Notes: a model not told the origin generated them from the letters alone. 64,000 nt of DNA from Methylobacterium sp. W2 (GCF_020662345.1 NZ_VMOA01000003.1:62001-126000), one strand, 5' to 3'; counted from the first letter of the stretch, positions 37,456 through 47,821 are shown. Program-made: numbers and translations.

Positions 37456-37824
37456 GTGATCCAGATGCAGACGAATCTGGACGTCGCCGACAATTCTGGT
37501 GCGCGTCGCGTGATGTGCATCAAGGTTCTCGGCGGGTCGAAGCGCAAGTATGCCGGAGTTGGCGATATCATCGTCGTCTCGGTGAAGGAGGCCATTCCCC
37601 GCGGCCGCGTGAAGAAGGGCGACGTCATGAAAGCCGTCGTTGTTCGCACCGCCAAGGAAGTGAAGCGCGCCGACGGATCCGTGATCCGGTTCGACAAGAA
37701 CGCCGCTGTCCTGATCAACAATCAGAAAGAGCCGATCGGCACCCGTATCTTCGGACCCGTGCCGCGCGAGTTGCGCGCCCGGAACCACATGAAGATCATC
37801 TCGCTCGCTCCGGAGGTGCTGTGA
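37456..37824 (+). CDS. rplN: 50S ribosomal protein L14 (uL14)
   Basis: 122 residues from a GTG start ([27 protein letters not shown]). [28 protein letters not shown] ends the protein as usual. GTG at 37456 is supported by AAGGAAAGG about 8 bases upstream and by the canonical length of 122. First gene of the spc unit. Confidence 0.97.
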   Translation: MIQMQTNLDVADNSGARRVMCIKVLGGSKRKYAGVGDIIVVSVKEAIPRGRVKKGDVMKAVVVRTAKEVKRADGSVIRFDKNAAVLINNQKEPIGTRIFGPVPRELRARNHMKIISLAPEVL

Positions 37825-38141
37825 TGGCTGCCAAGGTCAAGAAGGGCGACAAGGTCGTCATTCTCACCGGACGCGACAAGGGTCGGTCCGGTGAAGTCAT
37901 CCAGGTGATGCCGAAGGAAGACCGTGCGCTCGTGCGTGGGGTCAATCTGGTCAAGAAGCACCAGAAGCAGACGCAGAACCAGGAAGGCGGCATCATCTCC
38001 AAGGAAGCCGCCATTCATCTGTCCAACATTGCGATTGCCGACCCGAAGGACGGTCAGCCCACGCGCGTTGGTTTCCGCATTCTCGACGACGGCCGCAAGG
38101 TCCGGTTCGCCAAGCGCTCGGGGGATCTGATCGATGGCTGA
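37824..38141 (+). CDS. rplX: 50S ribosomal protein L24 (uL24)
   Basis: 105 residues. The KOW motif [22 protein letters not shown] is followed by [12 protein letters not shown] and [16 protein letters not shown]. The start shares a base with the rplN stop, and the end overlaps rplE by 8 bases. Confidence 0.97.
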   Translation: MAAKVKKGDKVVILTGRDKGRSGEVIQVMPKEDRALVRGVNLVKKHQKQTQNQEGGIISKEAAIHLSNIAIADPKDGQPTRVGFRILDDGRKVRFAKRSGDLIDG

Positions 38142-38700
38142 GAAGAACAACGACGCGTACACCCCTCGTCTGCGCAAGCATTACGATGAGGTCGTTCGCC
38201 AGAAGCTGATCGAAGAGTTCGGCTACAAGAACCCCATGCAGGTTCCGGTCATCGAGAAGATCGTGATCAACATGGGCGTCGGCGAGTCCACCGCCGATTC
38301 CAAGAAGGCCTCCGTCGCCGCCGGCGACCTTGCCCTGATCGCCGGCCAGAAGCCGGTCATCACCAAGGCCCGCAAGGCGATCGCGACCTTCAAGGTCCGC
38401 GAAGGCATGCCGATCGGCTGCAAGGTCACCCTGCGCAAGCATCGGATGTACGAGTTCATGGACCGTCTGATCACCATCGCGCTCCCGCGCGTTCGTGACT
38501 TCCGCGGCCTGAACCCCCGTTCGTTCGACGGCAACGGCAACTACGCGTTGGGCCTCAAGGAGCACCTCGTGTTCCCCGAGATCTCCTACGACAAGGCCGA
38601 TGCCACCTGGGGCATGGACATCGTGATCCAGACGTCGGCTCGCACCGATGCCGAGGCGCGCGCGCTCCTGTCGCAATTCCGATTCCCGTTCCGGCAGTAA
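38134..38700 (+). CDS. rplE: 50S ribosomal protein L5 (uL5)
   Basis: 188 residues. [40 protein letters not shown] and [24 protein letters not shown] are conserved. L5 binds 5S rRNA in the central protuberance. The start lies within the end of rplX. Confidence 0.98.
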   Translation: MAEKNNDAYTPRLRKHYDEVVRQKLIEEFGYKNPMQVPVIEKIVINMGVGESTADSKKASVAAGDLALIAGQKPVITKARKAIATFKVREGMPIGCKVTLRKHRMYEFMDRLITIALPRVRDFRGLNPRSFDGNGNYALGLKEHLVFPEISYDKADATWGMDIVIQTSARTDAEARALLSQFRFPFRQ

Positions 38701-38739
38701 GGGCTGAAAAGCGCTTAGACGCGGACACTGGAGAGAGAC

Positions 38740-39045
38740 ATGGCAAAGAAAAGCTCAGTCGAGAAGAACAACCACCGCAAGGAACTCGTGAAGCGGTTCG
38801 CCGCCAAGCGTAAGGCCCTCCTTGCCACGGCCAACAACGAAGGCCTCGAGATGGAGGAGCGCTTCGAGGCGCGCCTCAAGCTCGCGGAACTGCCCCGCAA
38901 CTCGTCGGCGACCCGGGTCCGCAACCGTTGCGGCATCACGGGACGTCCCCGCGCTTTCTACCGCAAGATGGGCATCTCGCGTGTGGCGCTTCGGGAACTT
39001 GGCAATCGGGGTCTCATCCCCGGTCTGGTCAAGTCCAGCTGGTAA
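38740..39045 (+). CDS. rpsN: 30S ribosomal protein S14 (uS14), zinc-free type
   Basis: 101 residues. It is the long form without CxxC zinc motifs; [34 protein letters not shown] is diagnostic. It is located between rplE and rpsH as usual. Confidence 0.98.
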   Translation: MAKKSSVEKNNHRKELVKRFAAKRKALLATANNEGLEMEERFEARLKLAELPRNSSATRVRNRCGITGRPRAFYRKMGISRVALRELGNRGLIPGLVKSSW

Positions 39046-39057
39046 GGAGCAGACACC

Positions 39058-39453
39058 ATGGTCAACGATCCCGTGGGTGATATGCTCACCCGCATCCGCA
39101 ACGGCCAGATGCGCCGCCGCAACGTCGTTCAGACGCCCGGCTCGCGTCTCCGGGCGAGCGTTCTCGATGTCCTCAAGGCCGAGGGCTACATCCGCGATTA
39201 CGCCACGACCGATTTCGGCAATGGCCGCACCGAGTTCTCGATCGAGCTCAAGTACTATGACGGCCAGCCCGTCATCCGCTCGATCCAGCGCGTTTCGAAG
39301 CCCGGCCGCCGCGTCTATTCGGCCGTGACCGAACTTCCCCGCGTCGCCGATGGCCTCGGCGTCACCATCGTGTCCACCCCGCAGGGCGTCATGGCCGACC
39401 ACGAGGCGCGTGAGCGCAACGTCGGCGGCGAAGTGCTCTGCAAGGTGTTCTGA
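39058..39453 (+). CDS. rpsH: 30S ribosomal protein S8 (uS8)
   Basis: 131 residues ([20 protein letters not shown]). [40 protein letters not shown] is the RNA-binding C-terminal part. S8 is the spc-operon repressor in E. coli. Confidence 0.98.
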   Translation: MVNDPVGDMLTRIRNGQMRRRNVVQTPGSRLRASVLDVLKAEGYIRDYATTDFGNGRTEFSIELKYYDGQPVIRSIQRVSKPGRRVYSAVTELPRVADGLGVTIVSTPQGVMADHEARERNVGGEVLCKVF

Positions 39454-39475
39454 TCTCGGACTTGGAGGAAAGGCA

Positions 39476-40009
39476 ATGTCTCGCGTAGGCAAGAAGCCCG
39501 TTCCCGTCCCGTCCGGTGTGACGGCCACGGTAACCGGTCAGACGGTAACGATGAAGGGCTCCAAGGGTGAGCTCAAATACGTCGTCCCCAATGTGGTGGA
39601 CGTGATGTTCGAGGACGGCGCCGTCTCGGTGCTGCCCAAGAACCAGACCAAGGAGGCCCGCTCGCTGTGGGGCACCTCCCGGGCTCAGGTGGCGAACCTC
39701 GTCGAGGGCGTCTCCAAGGGGTTCGAGAAGAAGCTCGAGATCACCGGCGTCGGCTATCGTGCCGCCATGGCCGGCAAGGCCCTCAAGCTCTCCCTCGGCT
39801 ACAGCCACGACATCGAGTACGAGATCCCGGTCGGGATCACGATCGCGGTGCCCAAGCCCACCGAGATCGTCATCTCCGGCATCGACCGGCAGGTGGTGGG
39901 ACAGGTGGCAGCCGAGATTCGCGACTACCGCGGTCCCGAGCCCTACAAGGGCAAGGGCGTGCGGTACGCGGGTGAGTTCATCTTCCGCAAGGAAGGCAAG
40001 AAGAAGTAA
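39476..40009 (+). CDS. rplF: 50S ribosomal protein L6 (uL6)
   Basis: 177 residues ([22 protein letters not shown]). [30 protein letters not shown] and [24 protein letters not shown] are conserved. ATG at 39476 follows GGAGG; the frame is open upstream inside rpsH. Confidence 0.98.
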   Translation: MSRVGKKPVPVPSGVTATVTGQTVTMKGSKGELKYVVPNVVDVMFEDGAVSVLPKNQTKEARSLWGTSRAQVANLVEGVSKGFEKKLEITGVGYRAAMAGKALKLSLGYSHDIEYEIPVGITIAVPKPTEIVISGIDRQVVGQVAAEIRDYRGPEPYKGKGVRYAGEFIFRKEGKKK

Positions 40010-40021
40010 GGGCCGGCCATC

Positions 40022-40384
40022 ATGTCACGCAAAATCGATGCACTCGACCGCCGCAAGGCGCGTGTGCGCCGCGCGCTGCGGGCGGCGGCGAATGGACGGC
40101 CCCGGCTTTCGGTGTTCCGTTCCTCCAAGCAGATCTACGTCCAGGTCATCGACGACGCCGAGGGCAAGACCCTCGCCGCCGCCTCGACCCTCGACAAGGA
40201 TCTCCGTTCGGGCCTGAAGACCGGTGCCGATACGGCAGCGGCCGCGGCCGTCGGCAAGCTCGTCGCCGAGCGCGCCAAGGCTGCCGGAGTCACCAAGGTG
40301 ATCTTCGACCGCTCGGGCTACATCTATCATGGGCGCGTCAAGGCGCTCGCCGATGCCGCCCGTGAGGGTGGCCTCGAATTCTAA
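40022..40384 (+). CDS. rplR: 50S ribosomal protein L18 (uL18)
   Basis: 120 residues ([20 protein letters not shown]). [20 protein letters not shown] and [28 protein letters not shown] are typical. It binds 5S rRNA with L5. A 93-base spacer follows before rpsE. Confidence 0.98.
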   Translation: MSRKIDALDRRKARVRRALRAAANGRPRLSVFRSSKQIYVQVIDDAEGKTLAAASTLDKDLRSGLKTGADTAAAAAVGKLVAERAKAAGVTKVIFDRSGYIYHGRVKALADAAREGGLEF

Positions 40385-40477
40385 GACCAGGCGGGGAGGG
40401 GCGGCACAGGCCGTCCCTCGGACAAGCTATCAAGCGAGCGGGCTCCGCCGCCCGCGTCAGTGAGACAGGATTCAAAC

Positions 40478-41065
40478 ATGGCACGTGAACGGGAAGGCGG
40501 TGGCCGCGGCCGCCGTGATGAGCGCGAGGAGCGCGACAGCGAATTCGTGGACAAGCTCGTCCACATCAACCGTGTCGCCAAGGTGGTGAAGGGCGGCCGT
40601 CGCTTCGGTTTCGCGGCCCTCGTCGTCGTTGGCGACCAGAAGGGTCGCGTCGGATTCGGCCACGGCAAGGCACGCGAAGTGCCGGAAGCCATCCGCAAGG
40701 CCACGGAAGCCGCCAAGCGCGGTCTCGTCCGTGTCGCCCTGCGCGAGGGCCGTACCCTCCACCACGACGTCTACGGACGTCACGGTGCGGGCAAGGTCAT
40801 CCTGCGCGCCGCCCCCCAGGGTACCGGCATCATCGCCGGCGGCCCGATGCGCGCCGTCTTCGAGACGCTGGGCATGCAGGACGTCGTGGCCAAGTCGCTC
40901 GGCTCGTCGAACCCCTACAACCTCGTCCGCGCCACCTTCGAGGCGCTGAAGAACGAGGACAGCCCGCGCGCCGTGGCTGCCCGTCGGGGTCTCAAGGTGT
41001 CGACGCTTCAGGCTCGCCGTCGCGATGCCGATCCGTCCGACCTGTCCGAAGCTGCAGTCGCTTAA
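40478..41065 (+). CDS. rpsE: 30S ribosomal protein S5 (uS5)
   Basis: 195 residues. A basic/acidic N-terminal extension is followed by [31 protein letters not shown] and [16 protein letters not shown]5 contributes to decoding accuracy and to the mRNA entry site. ATG at 40478; an upstream in-frame GTG is not supported. Confidence 0.97.
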   Translation: MAREREGGGRGRRDEREERDSEFVDKLVHINRVAKVVKGGRRFGFAALVVVGDQKGRVGFGHGKAREVPEAIRKATEAAKRGLVRVALREGRTLHHDVYGRHGAGKVILRAAPQGTGIIAGGPMRAVFETLGMQDVVAKSLGSSNPYNLVRATFEALKNEDSPRAVAARRGLKVSTLQARRRDADPSDLSEAAVA

Positions 41066-41077
41066 GGGGAGGGTGCA

Positions 41078-41269
41078 ATGGCAACGAAGACTCTCCGCGT
41101 CGAGCAGATCGGCTCGCCGATCCGCCGCGAGGGCGACCAGCGTGCGACGCTGATCGGCCTTAAGCTCAACAAGCTGCACCGGGTGGCCACGCTGGAGGAT
41201 ACTCCCTCCGTGCGCGGAATGATCCGCAAGGTGCACCACCTCGTGCGCGTCCTCGACGACGCGGCCTGA
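41078..41269 (+). CDS. rpmD: 50S ribosomal protein L30 (uL30)
   Basis: 63 residues: [51 protein letters not shown], the bacterial short L30. AGGGGAGGG precedes the ATG. Confidence 0.97.
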   Translation: MATKTLRVEQIGSPIRREGDQRATLIGLKLNKLHRVATLEDTPSVRGMIRKVHHLVRVLDDAA

Positions 41270-41280
41270 GGGAGGGCATC

Positions 41281-41778
41281 ATGAAACTCAACGAAATCCA
41301 CGATAACGACGGCGCAACCAAGAATCGGATGCGCGTCGGCCGGGGCATCGGCTCCGGCAAGGGCAAGACCGCTGGTCGCGGCGTCAAGGGTCAGAAGGCC
41401 CGTACCGGCGTCTCGATCAAGGGCTTCGAGGGCGGCCAGATGCCGCTTCACCGTCGCCTGCCCAAGCGCGGCTTCAACAACCTGTACTCCACGGACTTGA
41501 ACGAGGTGAATCTCGGTCGCGTCCAGCAGGCTGTGGATGCCGGCCGTCTCGACGCTTCGGCGGTCGTCACGGTGGAATCCCTCGTCACCGCCGGAATCAT
41601 CGCTCGTCCCCGTGACGGCGTGAAGCTGCTCGGCGTCGGCGAACTGACCGCGAAGCTCTCCTTCGAGGTCACCCGCGCGTCGAAATCGGCGGTCGAAGCT
41701 GTCGAGAAGATCGGCGGCACGGTCAATGTCGCTTACGGTGCCGGCATCTCCACCCGCGGCAAGCCGTCCGCGGAATAA
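41281..41778 (+). CDS. rplO: 50S ribosomal protein L15 (uL15)
   Basis: 165 residues. The [24 protein letters not shown] basic region and [20 protein letters not shown] are typical. It is the last ribosomal gene before secY; a hairpin at 41836-41870 lies in the spacer. Confidence 0.98.
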   Translation: MKLNEIHDNDGATKNRMRVGRGIGSGKGKTAGRGVKGQKARTGVSIKGFEGGQMPLHRRLPKRGFNNLYSTDLNEVNLGRVQQAVDAGRLDASAVVTVESLVTAGIIARPRDGVKLLGVGELTAKLSFEVTRASKSAVEAVEKIGGTVNVAYGAGISTRGKPSAE

Positions 41779-41835
41779 GTCTTCCGACGCCGCTGTTGCG
41801 TAGCGTCGGGGCAGACTTTAAGTCGAAGCTCTGAG

Positions 41836-41870
41836 CGGCGGCCCGTGCGACCTGCGCGTGGCCGCCGTTT
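41836..41870 (+). terminator. Possible partial terminator between rplO and secY
   Basis: CGGCGGCC (41836-41843) pairs with GGCCGCCG (41860-41867), followed by TTTCAGTTTG. A second, weaker stem CCGACGC/GCGTCGG precedes it near 41787-41812. Since secY follows without an evident promoter, termination is probably partial. Confidence 0.4.
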
Positions 41871-41927
41871 CAGTTTGTTCGGGGGTGCTTCAACCCCCAA
41901 TCTGGATCGATTTCAGGAACGGGTGCC

Positions 41928-43265
41928 ATGGCCTCAGCCGCCGAGCAGCTTGCCGCGAACCTCAATTTCGGGGCCATCGCCAAGGCCGACGAGCTCAAGA
42001 AGCGCATCTGGTTCACGCTGGGTGCGCTAGTGGTGTTTCGCCTCGGCACCTACATCCCGATCCCCGGCATCGACCCCGAGCAGTTCGCGCGGAACTTCCA
42101 GCAGCAGGCCGGCGGCGTCCTCGGTCTGTTCAACATGTTCTCCGGCGGTGCCGTCGAGCGCATGGCGATCTTCGCCCTCAACATCATGCCGTACATCTCG
42201 GCCTCCATCATCATTCAGCTTCTCACCTCGGTGATCCCGAGCCTGGAAACGCTGAAGAAGGAGGGTGAGTCCGGCCGCAAGGTCATCAACCAATACACGC
42301 GCTATCTCACGGTGGTGCTGGCTCTGGTGCAGAGCTGGGGCATCGCCTTCGGCCTCCAGAGTTCGAGCGCCGCGATCGATCCGGGTCCGTTCTTCATCCT
42401 GTCCACCGTGATCACGCTCACGGGCGGAACCCTGTTCCTGATGTGGATCGGTGAGCAGATCACGTCGCGCGGGATCGGCAACGGCTCCTCCCTCATCATC
42501 TTCGCCGGCATCGTCGCCCATCTGCCCACCGCCATCGTCGGTGCCCTGGAGCTGAGCCGGACCGGTGCGCTGTCCGCCGCCGTCATCCTCGGCGTCGGTC
42601 TGGCGGCCATCGTCCTCGTCTACTTCATCGTGTTCATGGAGCGGGCTCAGCGCCGGCTTCTGATCAACTACCCCAAGCGCCAGGTCGGCAATCGCATGTA
42701 CGAGGGTCAGACCTCGTTCCTGCCGCTGAAGCTGAACACCGCCGGCGTGATCCCGCCGATCTTCGCGTCGTCCCTGCTTCTGCTGCCCGCCACCGTGGCG
42801 AGCTTCTCGGCCAATAACGGCGGCACCGGCGTGCTGGCGACGATCACGACCTATCTCGGCCACGGCCGACCGCTTTATATGGTTCTTTATGCGGCGCTGA
42901 TCATCTTTTTCGCGTTCTTTTACACGGCGGTGGTCTTCAACCCGCAGGAGACGGCGGACAATCTGAAGAAGCAGGGCGGCTTCATCCCCGGCATCCGTCC
43001 GGGCGAGCGCACCGCCGCCTTCATCGACAAGGTGCTGACGCGCATCACCCTCATCGGCGCCCTGTATTTGACTTTCGTCTGCCTTGTGCCGGAGATCCTG
43101 GCCTCCTACGCATCGGCAAGCCTCGGATTCGGTGGCACCTCGCTCCTCATCGTCGTCTCCGTGACGATGGATACGGTGGCCCAGGTCCATGGACATCTGA
43201 TGGCCCACCAGTATGAGGGCCTCGTGAAGAAGGCGAAGCTGCGCGGCGCCACACGGCGCCGCTGA
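41928..43265 (+). CDS. secY: Protein translocase subunit SecY
   Basis: 445 residues with ten predicted membrane helices; the first segment is FTLGALVVFRLGTYIPIPGID. Conserved QPSGLQ-region equivalents and the cytosolic loop ending in VGNRMYEGQTSFLPLKLNTAGVIPPIFA are present. A basic C-terminal tail (KAKLRGATRRR) ends the protein. It forms the Sec channel with SecE (7444). ATG at 41928. Confidence 0.97.
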   Translation: MASAAEQLAANLNFGAIAKADELKKRIWFTLGALVVFRLGTYIPIPGIDPEQFARNFQQQAGGVLGLFNMFSGGAVERMAIFALNIMPYISASIIIQLLTSVIPSLETLKKEGESGRKVINQYTRYLTVVLALVQSWGIAFGLQSSSAAIDPGPFFILSTVITLTGGTLFLMWIGEQITSRGIGNGSSLIIFAGIVAHLPTAIVGALELSRTGALSAAVILGVGLAAIVLVYFIVFMERAQRRLLINYPKRQVGNRMYEGQTSFLPLKLNTAGVIPPIFASSLLLLPATVASFSANNGGTGVLATITTYLGHGRPLYMVLYAALIIFFAFFYTAVVFNPQETADNLKKQGGFIPGIRPGERTAAFIDKVLTRITLIGALYLTFVCLVPEILASYASASLGFGGTSLLIVVSVTMDTVAQVHGHLMAHQYEGLVKKAKLRGATRRR

Positions 43266-43293
43266 GGCGCCCGAGACGAAGCCGATCGACCAG

Positions 43294-43322
43294 AAGACGA
43301 TGCCGAGAGGCATCGTCTTTCC
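43294..43322 (+). terminator. Terminator after secY
   Basis: A perfect 11-bp stem (AAGACGATGCC, 43294-43304, with 43309-43319) closed by a GAGA tetraloop and followed by TTTCC. It falls between secY and adk, 61 bases before the adk start. Confidence 0.65.
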
Positions 43323-43382
43323 ATGACCTGAACGCCTGAACCACAACGCCCGACGCGGCTACCGGACGAGGACAACGACGCT

Positions 43383-43985
43383 ATGCGGATCATTCTGCTC
43401 GGACCACCTGGCGCCGGTAAGGGGACCCAGTCGGCCCGGATCGTCGAGCGTTTCGGCATTCCGCAACTCTCCACCGGCGACATGCTGCGCGCGGCCGTGG
43501 CTGCGGGAACGCCCGTCGGTCTCGAAGCGAAGTCGATCATGGAGAGCGGTGGTCTGGTTCCGGATTCCGTCGTCGTCGGAATCGTCGCCGACCGGATCGA
43601 GGAGGCGGATGCCCGCCCCGGCTTCATCCTCGACGGGTTCCCCCGCACGGTGGAGCAGGCCGCGGCCCTGGACCGGATGCTGGCCGAGAAGAACCTGTCG
43701 CTCGACACCGTCGTCGAGTTCGCGGTGAACGAGGAGATCCTGGTCGGGCGCATCGCCAAGCGCGCCGCCGAGACCGCCGCACGCGGGGAACCCGTCCGCA
43801 AGGATGATACGCCCGAAGTGTTCAAGACGCGCCTTGCCGCCTTTCGCGCGCAGACGGCGCCTCTGTCGGCCTATTATGCGAGCCTCGGCATGCTTCGGAC
43901 CGTCGACGGCATGAAGCCGGTGGACGAGGTCACGAACGAGGTGATGGCTCTGCTCGAGCCCCTGGCCAACACCACCGCGTCCTGA
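43383..43985 (+). CDS. adk: Adenylate kinase
   Basis: 200 residues. The P-loop [12 protein letters not shown] (near 7), the AMP-binding [11 protein letters not shown] and [10 protein letters not shown] are present. The LID is the short type without the zinc-finger insertion. It catalyses AMP + ATP to 2 ADP. Placement after secY is standard. Confidence 0.97.
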   Translation: MRIILLGPPGAGKGTQSARIVERFGIPQLSTGDMLRAAVAAGTPVGLEAKSIMESGGLVPDSVVVGIVADRIEEADARPGFILDGFPRTVEQAAALDRMLAEKNLSLDTVVEFAVNEEILVGRIAKRAAETAARGEPVRKDDTPEVFKTRLAAFRAQTAPLSAYYASLGMLRTVDGMKPVDEVTNEVMALLEPLANTTAS

Positions 43986-44005
43986 AATCATCGTCTCGGT
44001 GGACG

Positions 44006-44034
44006 TTGACAATATTGTCGGCTCGCGCTAGCAG
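44006..44034 (+). promoter_or_regulatory. Promoter of rpsM with palindromic -35 region
   Basis: TTGACA (44006-44011), a 17-base spacer and TAGCAG (44029-44034). A perfect 12-base palindrome, GACAATATTGTC (44008-44019), overlaps the -35 element and could be an operator. The leader to rpsM is about 155 bases. Confidence 0.65.
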
Positions 44035-44196
44035 GCCGTTATTCGTCCATGCGTGATGGGTCTGGAGCGCCTCGGTTCAAGAGGTGCTGCGGGCCGATTT
44101 GTCGTTATGGGCGGCGCGCAGGGGCCGGCCTCCACCGGACGCGCGTGACACAGCAGGGCCGGACCGTTGCGTCCGAGCGCCCAATGGAGTGAGACC

Positions 44197-44565
44197 TTGG
44201 CCCGTATCGCAGGCGTCAACATCCCGACCAACAAGCGCGTCGTCATCGCGCTCCAGTACATTCACGGCATCGGCGCGAAGAAGGCCGAAGAGATCACCGG
44301 CAAGGTCGGCATCCCCGCCGAGCGCCGCGTGAACCAGCTGACCGACGCCGAGGTGCTGTCGATCCGCGAGACGATCGACCGCGACTACATCGTCGAGGGC
44401 GATCTGCGCCGTGAAGTGTCGATGAACATCAAGCGTCTGATGGACCTCGGCTGCTACCGCGGCCTGCGTCATCGCCGCAACCTGCCCGTCCGCGGTCAGC
44501 GTACGCATACCAATGCGCGCACCCGCAAGGGCAAGTCGAAGCCGATCGCCGGCAAGAAGAAGTAA
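44197..44565 (+). CDS. rpsM: 30S ribosomal protein S13 (uS13)
   Basis: 122 residues from a TTG start ([26 protein letters not shown]). [25 protein letters not shown] is the conserved end. The TTG at 44197 is assigned because GGAG lies 7 bases upstream and homologues start at this position; an ATG-equivalent further upstream would add unconserved residues. The rare start could limit its translation. Confidence 0.95.
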   Translation: MARIAGVNIPTNKRVVIALQYIHGIGAKKAEEITGKVGIPAERRVNQLTDAEVLSIRETIDRDYIVEGDLRREVSMNIKRLMDLGCYRGLRHRRNLPVRGQRTHTNARTRKGKSKPIAGKKK

Positions 44566-44578
44566 TTTTTCGAGATTG

Positions 44579-44609
44579 GGAGGCAGCGCTGCGCTCTGCC
44601 TCCTTTCTG
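44579..44609 (+). terminator. Terminator between rpsM and rpsK
   Basis: GGAGGCAG (44579-44586) pairs with CTGCCTCC (44596-44603), followed by TTTCTGT. Another strong stem without T-run (GGTGGCCCG/CGGGCCACC, 44618-44639) follows. The spacer is 175 bases; in E. coli these genes are nearly adjacent. Confidence 0.6.
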
Positions 44610-44740
44610 TCGCGTTGGGTGGCCCGCGAGCGGGCCACCTGTATGGCGGCACGGTCATCCACAGCCGCGCCGTCAGCACCGCATAAAGAATCCCGAGCGC
44701 CTGGAATGACGGGCGCGCCTGAAGGACGAGACGAGAGACA

Positions 44741-45130
44741 ATGGCCAAGGAAGCAACCCGCATTCGCCGCCGCGAACGCAAGAACATCGTGTCGGGCGTC
44801 GCCCACGTGAACGCCTCGTTCAACAACACGATGATCACCATCACCGACGCGCAGGGCAACACCATCTCGTGGTCTTCCGCCGGCGCCATGGGCTTCAAGG
44901 GCTCGCGCAAGTCGACGCCTTACGCCGCCCAGGTCGCGGCCGAGGACGCGGCCCGCAAGGCCTCCGAGCACGGCATGCGCACCCTCGAGGTCGAGGTCTC
45001 CGGTCCCGGTTCGGGCCGTGAATCGGCTCTCCGCGCGCTGCAGGCCGCCGGTTTCACCGTGACCTCCATCCGCGACGTGACGTCGATCCCGCATAACGGC
45101 TGCCGTCCGCGCAAGCGTCGGCGCGTCTGA
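44741..45130 (+). CDS. rpsK: 30S ribosomal protein S11 (uS11)
   Basis: 129 residues. [44 protein letters not shown] and the [16 protein letters not shown] end are conserved. S11 forms the platform near the mRNA exit. Confidence 0.98.
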   Translation: MAKEATRIRRRERKNIVSGVAHVNASFNNTMITITDAQGNTISWSSAGAMGFKGSRKSTPYAAQVAAEDAARKASEHGMRTLEVEVSGPGSGRESALRALQAAGFTVTSIRDVTSIPHNGCRPRKRRRV

Positions 45131-45175
45131 TACCGGTTCGTTGCTCGGCCCTTTGGTGTGAAAGCGGAGAAACGT

Positions 45176-46051
45176 GTGCCCGATGCCGTGAAGGCGCTCC
45201 CCGGCGTTCTACGCTGGAGCCTTGGCGATCTGACCGTCACCGTTCTGAATGACGGTTACCTTCAAGGCTCCCTCGATCTCGTCACCGGGATCGGGTCGGA
45301 CGAGGCCGGTTCGCTTCAGGCGGCCGGCTTTCGTGCGCAGGCCCCTCGGATCACGCTCAACGCCTACCTGATCGAGGGGCCCGGCCGGAAGCCGATCCTC
45401 ATCGATTCGGGCATGGGCCGTTTCGGCGGTGACACGCTCGGTCGGGTTCCGGCCGCTCTCGCTGCCACTGGGGTCAGCCCGAGCGACATCGAGACGGTGC
45501 TGCTCACGCATCTCCATCCCGATCATGCCGGCGGCTTGATCCACGACGACGGTTCGGCGGCCTATCCCAACGCGGAACTCGTCCTGCATCAGGCCGAGAG
45601 CGCGCACTGGCTGGCGGACGAAGCGATCTCACGGGCTCCCGAGGGAGCCCGGCCGTATTTCGAGAATGCGCAGAAGGCGGTGGCCCCCTATGCCGGCCGC
45701 GTGCGGACGATGACCGATGCTGAGGTCCTTCCGGGCATCACGGCGGTTCCCTTGCCGGGGCATACGCCGGGTCACACCGGCTTTCGCATCGTCTCGGGCT
45801 CGGCGTCCCTCCTTATGTGGGCGGATATCGTCCACCTGCCGGCGATCCAGTTCAAACGTCCGGAGGCCACGATGGTCTTCGACGTGGATCCCGACGAGGC
45901 GAGGGCGGTGCGCAAGCGGATGCTGGACGAGGTCTCGAGCGAGAGAACCTTCGTGACCGGGGGCCATCTGGAATTCCCGGCGCTCGGCTACGTGGCGCGT
46001 GAGGGCGGGGCCTACAGCTTCGTCCCGGAACTCTGGGTCGCGGCCCACTAA
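45176..46051 (+). CDS. Metallo-beta-lactamase-fold hydrolase inserted in the alpha operon
   Basis: 291 residues, no signal peptide. The metal-binding motif THLHPDHAGG lies near residue 110; the third histidine is probably in PGHTPGHTGF near 197, and MWADIVHLP supplies the bridging aspartate. It belongs to the lactonase/hydrolase-like group of the superfamily; the substrate is unknown. GTG at 45176 was chosen because GGAG lies 6 bases upstream; GTG at 45158 lacks this. It lies only 45 bases after rpsK and 119 before rpoA on the same strand, so it is probably co-transcribed with ribosomal and polymerase genes. Confidence 0.85.
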   Translation: MPDAVKALPGVLRWSLGDLTVTVLNDGYLQGSLDLVTGIGSDEAGSLQAAGFRAQAPRITLNAYLIEGPGRKPILIDSGMGRFGGDTLGRVPAALAATGVSPSDIETVLLTHLHPDHAGGLIHDDGSAAYPNAELVLHQAESAHWLADEAISRAPEGARPYFENAQKAVAPYAGRVRTMTDAEVLPGITAVPLPGHTPGHTGFRIVSGSASLLMWADIVHLPAIQFKRPEATMVFDVDPDEARAVRKRMLDEVSSERTFVTGGHLEFPALGYVAREGGAYSFVPELWVAAH

Positions 46052-46170
46052 CCGCCCGCTGCGTCGCGGGCACATGATTTTCGAGACCGAGCCGTGCAAG
46101 GCGATGCACGGGAAGGGCTCAAGGACCGACCACTGCAGTGGCTCGTGTCGGAAGTGCGAGAGGTAGGACC

Positions 46171-47190
46171 GTGGTCATACAGAAGAACTGGCAAGAGCTC
46201 ATCAAGCCGAACAAGCTCCAGGTTTCGACCGGACATGACCCCAAGCGGGTCGCCACCGTCGTCGCCGAGCCTCTCGAGCGCGGCTTCGGCACCACCCTTG
46301 GCAACTCCCTGCGCCGGGTTCTCCTGTCGTCGCTCCAGGGCGCGGCCGTGACCTCCGTGCAGATCGACGGCGTGCTGCACGAATTCTCGTCGATTCCCGG
46401 CGTGCGTGAGGATGTCACCGACATCGTCCTCAACATCAAGACCATCGCGATCCGGTCGCAGACCGAAGCGCCCAAGCGCCTCACCCTGCGCAAGACCGGT
46501 CCGGGCACCGTCACCGCCGGCGACATCGCCGCCGTCGGGGATATCCAGATCCTCAATCCCGAACTCGTCATCTGCACCCTCGACGACGGCGCCGAGATCC
46601 GGATGGAATTCACCGTCGCCACCGGCAAGGGCTACGTCCCGGCCGAGCGCAACCGTCCCGAGGATGCGCCCATCGGTCTGATCCCGGTGGACGCCCTGTT
46701 CTCGCCGGTCACCAAGGTGTCCTACCGCATCGAGACCACCCGCGAGGGCCAGGATCTCGACAAGGACAAGCTGACGATGACGATCGAAACCAACGGCGCC
46801 GTGTCGCCGGAGGACGCGCTGGCCTATGCCGCGCGCATCCTCCAGGACCAGCTCCAGGTGTTCGTGAACTTCGAGGAGCCCCGCAAGGAGGAGGCGCAGC
46901 CGCTCGCGCCGCAGCTCCCCTTCAACCCGGCCCTGCTCAAGAAGGTCGACGAGCTCGAACTGTCGGTCCGTTCGGCGAACTGCCTGAAGAACGACAACAT
47001 CGTCTATATCGGCGACCTCATCCAGAAGTCCGAGGGCGAGATGCTGCGCACCCCGAATTTCGGCCGCAAGTCGCTGAACGAGATCAAGGAAGTCCTGGCT
47101 GCGATGGGTCTCCACCTCGGCATGGATATCCCCGGCTGGCCGCCGGAGAACATCGAAGATCTCGCCAAGCGCTTCGAAGAGCACTACTGA
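46171..47190 (+). CDS. rpoA: DNA-directed RNA polymerase subunit alpha
   Basis: 339 residues from GTG at 46171 ([18 protein letters not shown]). The N-terminal dimerisation domain has [23 protein letters not shown]. The C-terminal domain binds UP elements and activators, with [21 protein letters not shown] and the [17 protein letters not shown] end. The length equals that of other alphaproteobacteria. Confidence 0.97.
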   Translation: MVIQKNWQELIKPNKLQVSTGHDPKRVATVVAEPLERGFGTTLGNSLRRVLLSSLQGAAVTSVQIDGVLHEFSSIPGVREDVTDIVLNIKTIAIRSQTEAPKRLTLRKTGPGTVTAGDIAAVGDIQILNPELVICTLDDGAEIRMEFTVATGKGYVPAERNRPEDAPIGLIPVDALFSPVTKVSYRIETTREGQDLDKDKLTMTIETNGAVSPEDALAYAARILQDQLQVFVNFEEPRKEEAQPLAPQLPFNPALLKKVDELELSVRSANCLKNDNIVYIGDLIQKSEGEMLRTPNFGRKSLNEIKEVLAAMGLHLGMDIPGWPPENIEDLAKRFEEHY

Positions 47191-47384
47191 GGCGGAGGCG
47201 AAGCCGCCTCGGGCTGAATTTTCGGGCGCATCGCGACGCCGTTTGTTTGGCCGTCACGACGGGGGTTCGCGCGACGCGAACTCCCAAAGAATCCCGCCGC
47301 GGGGTCATGCGGAATGAACAGCCCCGATCATGGGGCGCTCGGCCGTACCGTGGCACGGCGGCCAGATAAGCAAGGAACAGCCAA

Positions 47385-47795
47385 ATGCGTCATGGATTTC
47401 GCGGTCGTCGCTTCAACCGCACCACCGAACACCGCAAGGCGATGTTCGCCAACATGTCCGCCGCGCTGATCAAGCACGAGCAGATCATCACCACGCTGCC
47501 GAAGGCCAAGGATCTGCGTCCGGTCATCGAGAAGCTGATCACGCTCGGCAAGATCGATAGCCTGCATACGCGCCGCCTCGCCATGTCGCAGATCCGCGAC
47601 GAGGCCATGGTCCGCAAGCTCTTCGCCGTCCTCGGCCCGCGCTACAACGCTCGTCCGGGCGGCTATTGCCGCATCATGAAGGCCGGCTTCCGCTACGGCG
47701 ACAACGCTCCGCTCGCCGTGATCGAGTTCGTCGATCGCGATGTGGATGCCCGTGGCTTGGATTCGGGCCCGTCGCAGGTCTCCGACGCGGCGTAA
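47385..47795 (+). CDS. rplQ: 50S ribosomal protein L17 (bL17)
   Basis: 136 residues ([24 protein letters not shown]). [23 protein letters not shown] and [30 protein letters not shown] are typical. A 194-base spacer with a TTCGCG/CGCGAA hairpin (47266-47280) separates it from rpoA. Confidence 0.98.
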   Translation: MRHGFRGRRFNRTTEHRKAMFANMSAALIKHEQIITTLPKAKDLRPVIEKLITLGKIDSLHTRRLAMSQIRDEAMVRKLFAVLGPRYNARPGGYCRIMKAGFRYGDNAPLAVIEFVDRDVDARGLDSGPSQVSDAA

Positions 47796-47821
47796 GCCTC
47801 AGCTCCCTCCATCTGACGACG

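Noticed and set aside
44618..44639. Strong 9-bp hairpin after the rpsM terminator, considered as a second terminator
   Set aside because: It is followed by TGTATGG with no T-run, so it was only mentioned as structure.
47189..47210. GAGGCGG/CCGCCTC hairpin overlapping the rpoA stop, considered as a terminator
   Set aside because: The stem begins inside the stop codon and only a weak TTTT follows 8 bases later; rplQ continues on the same strand.
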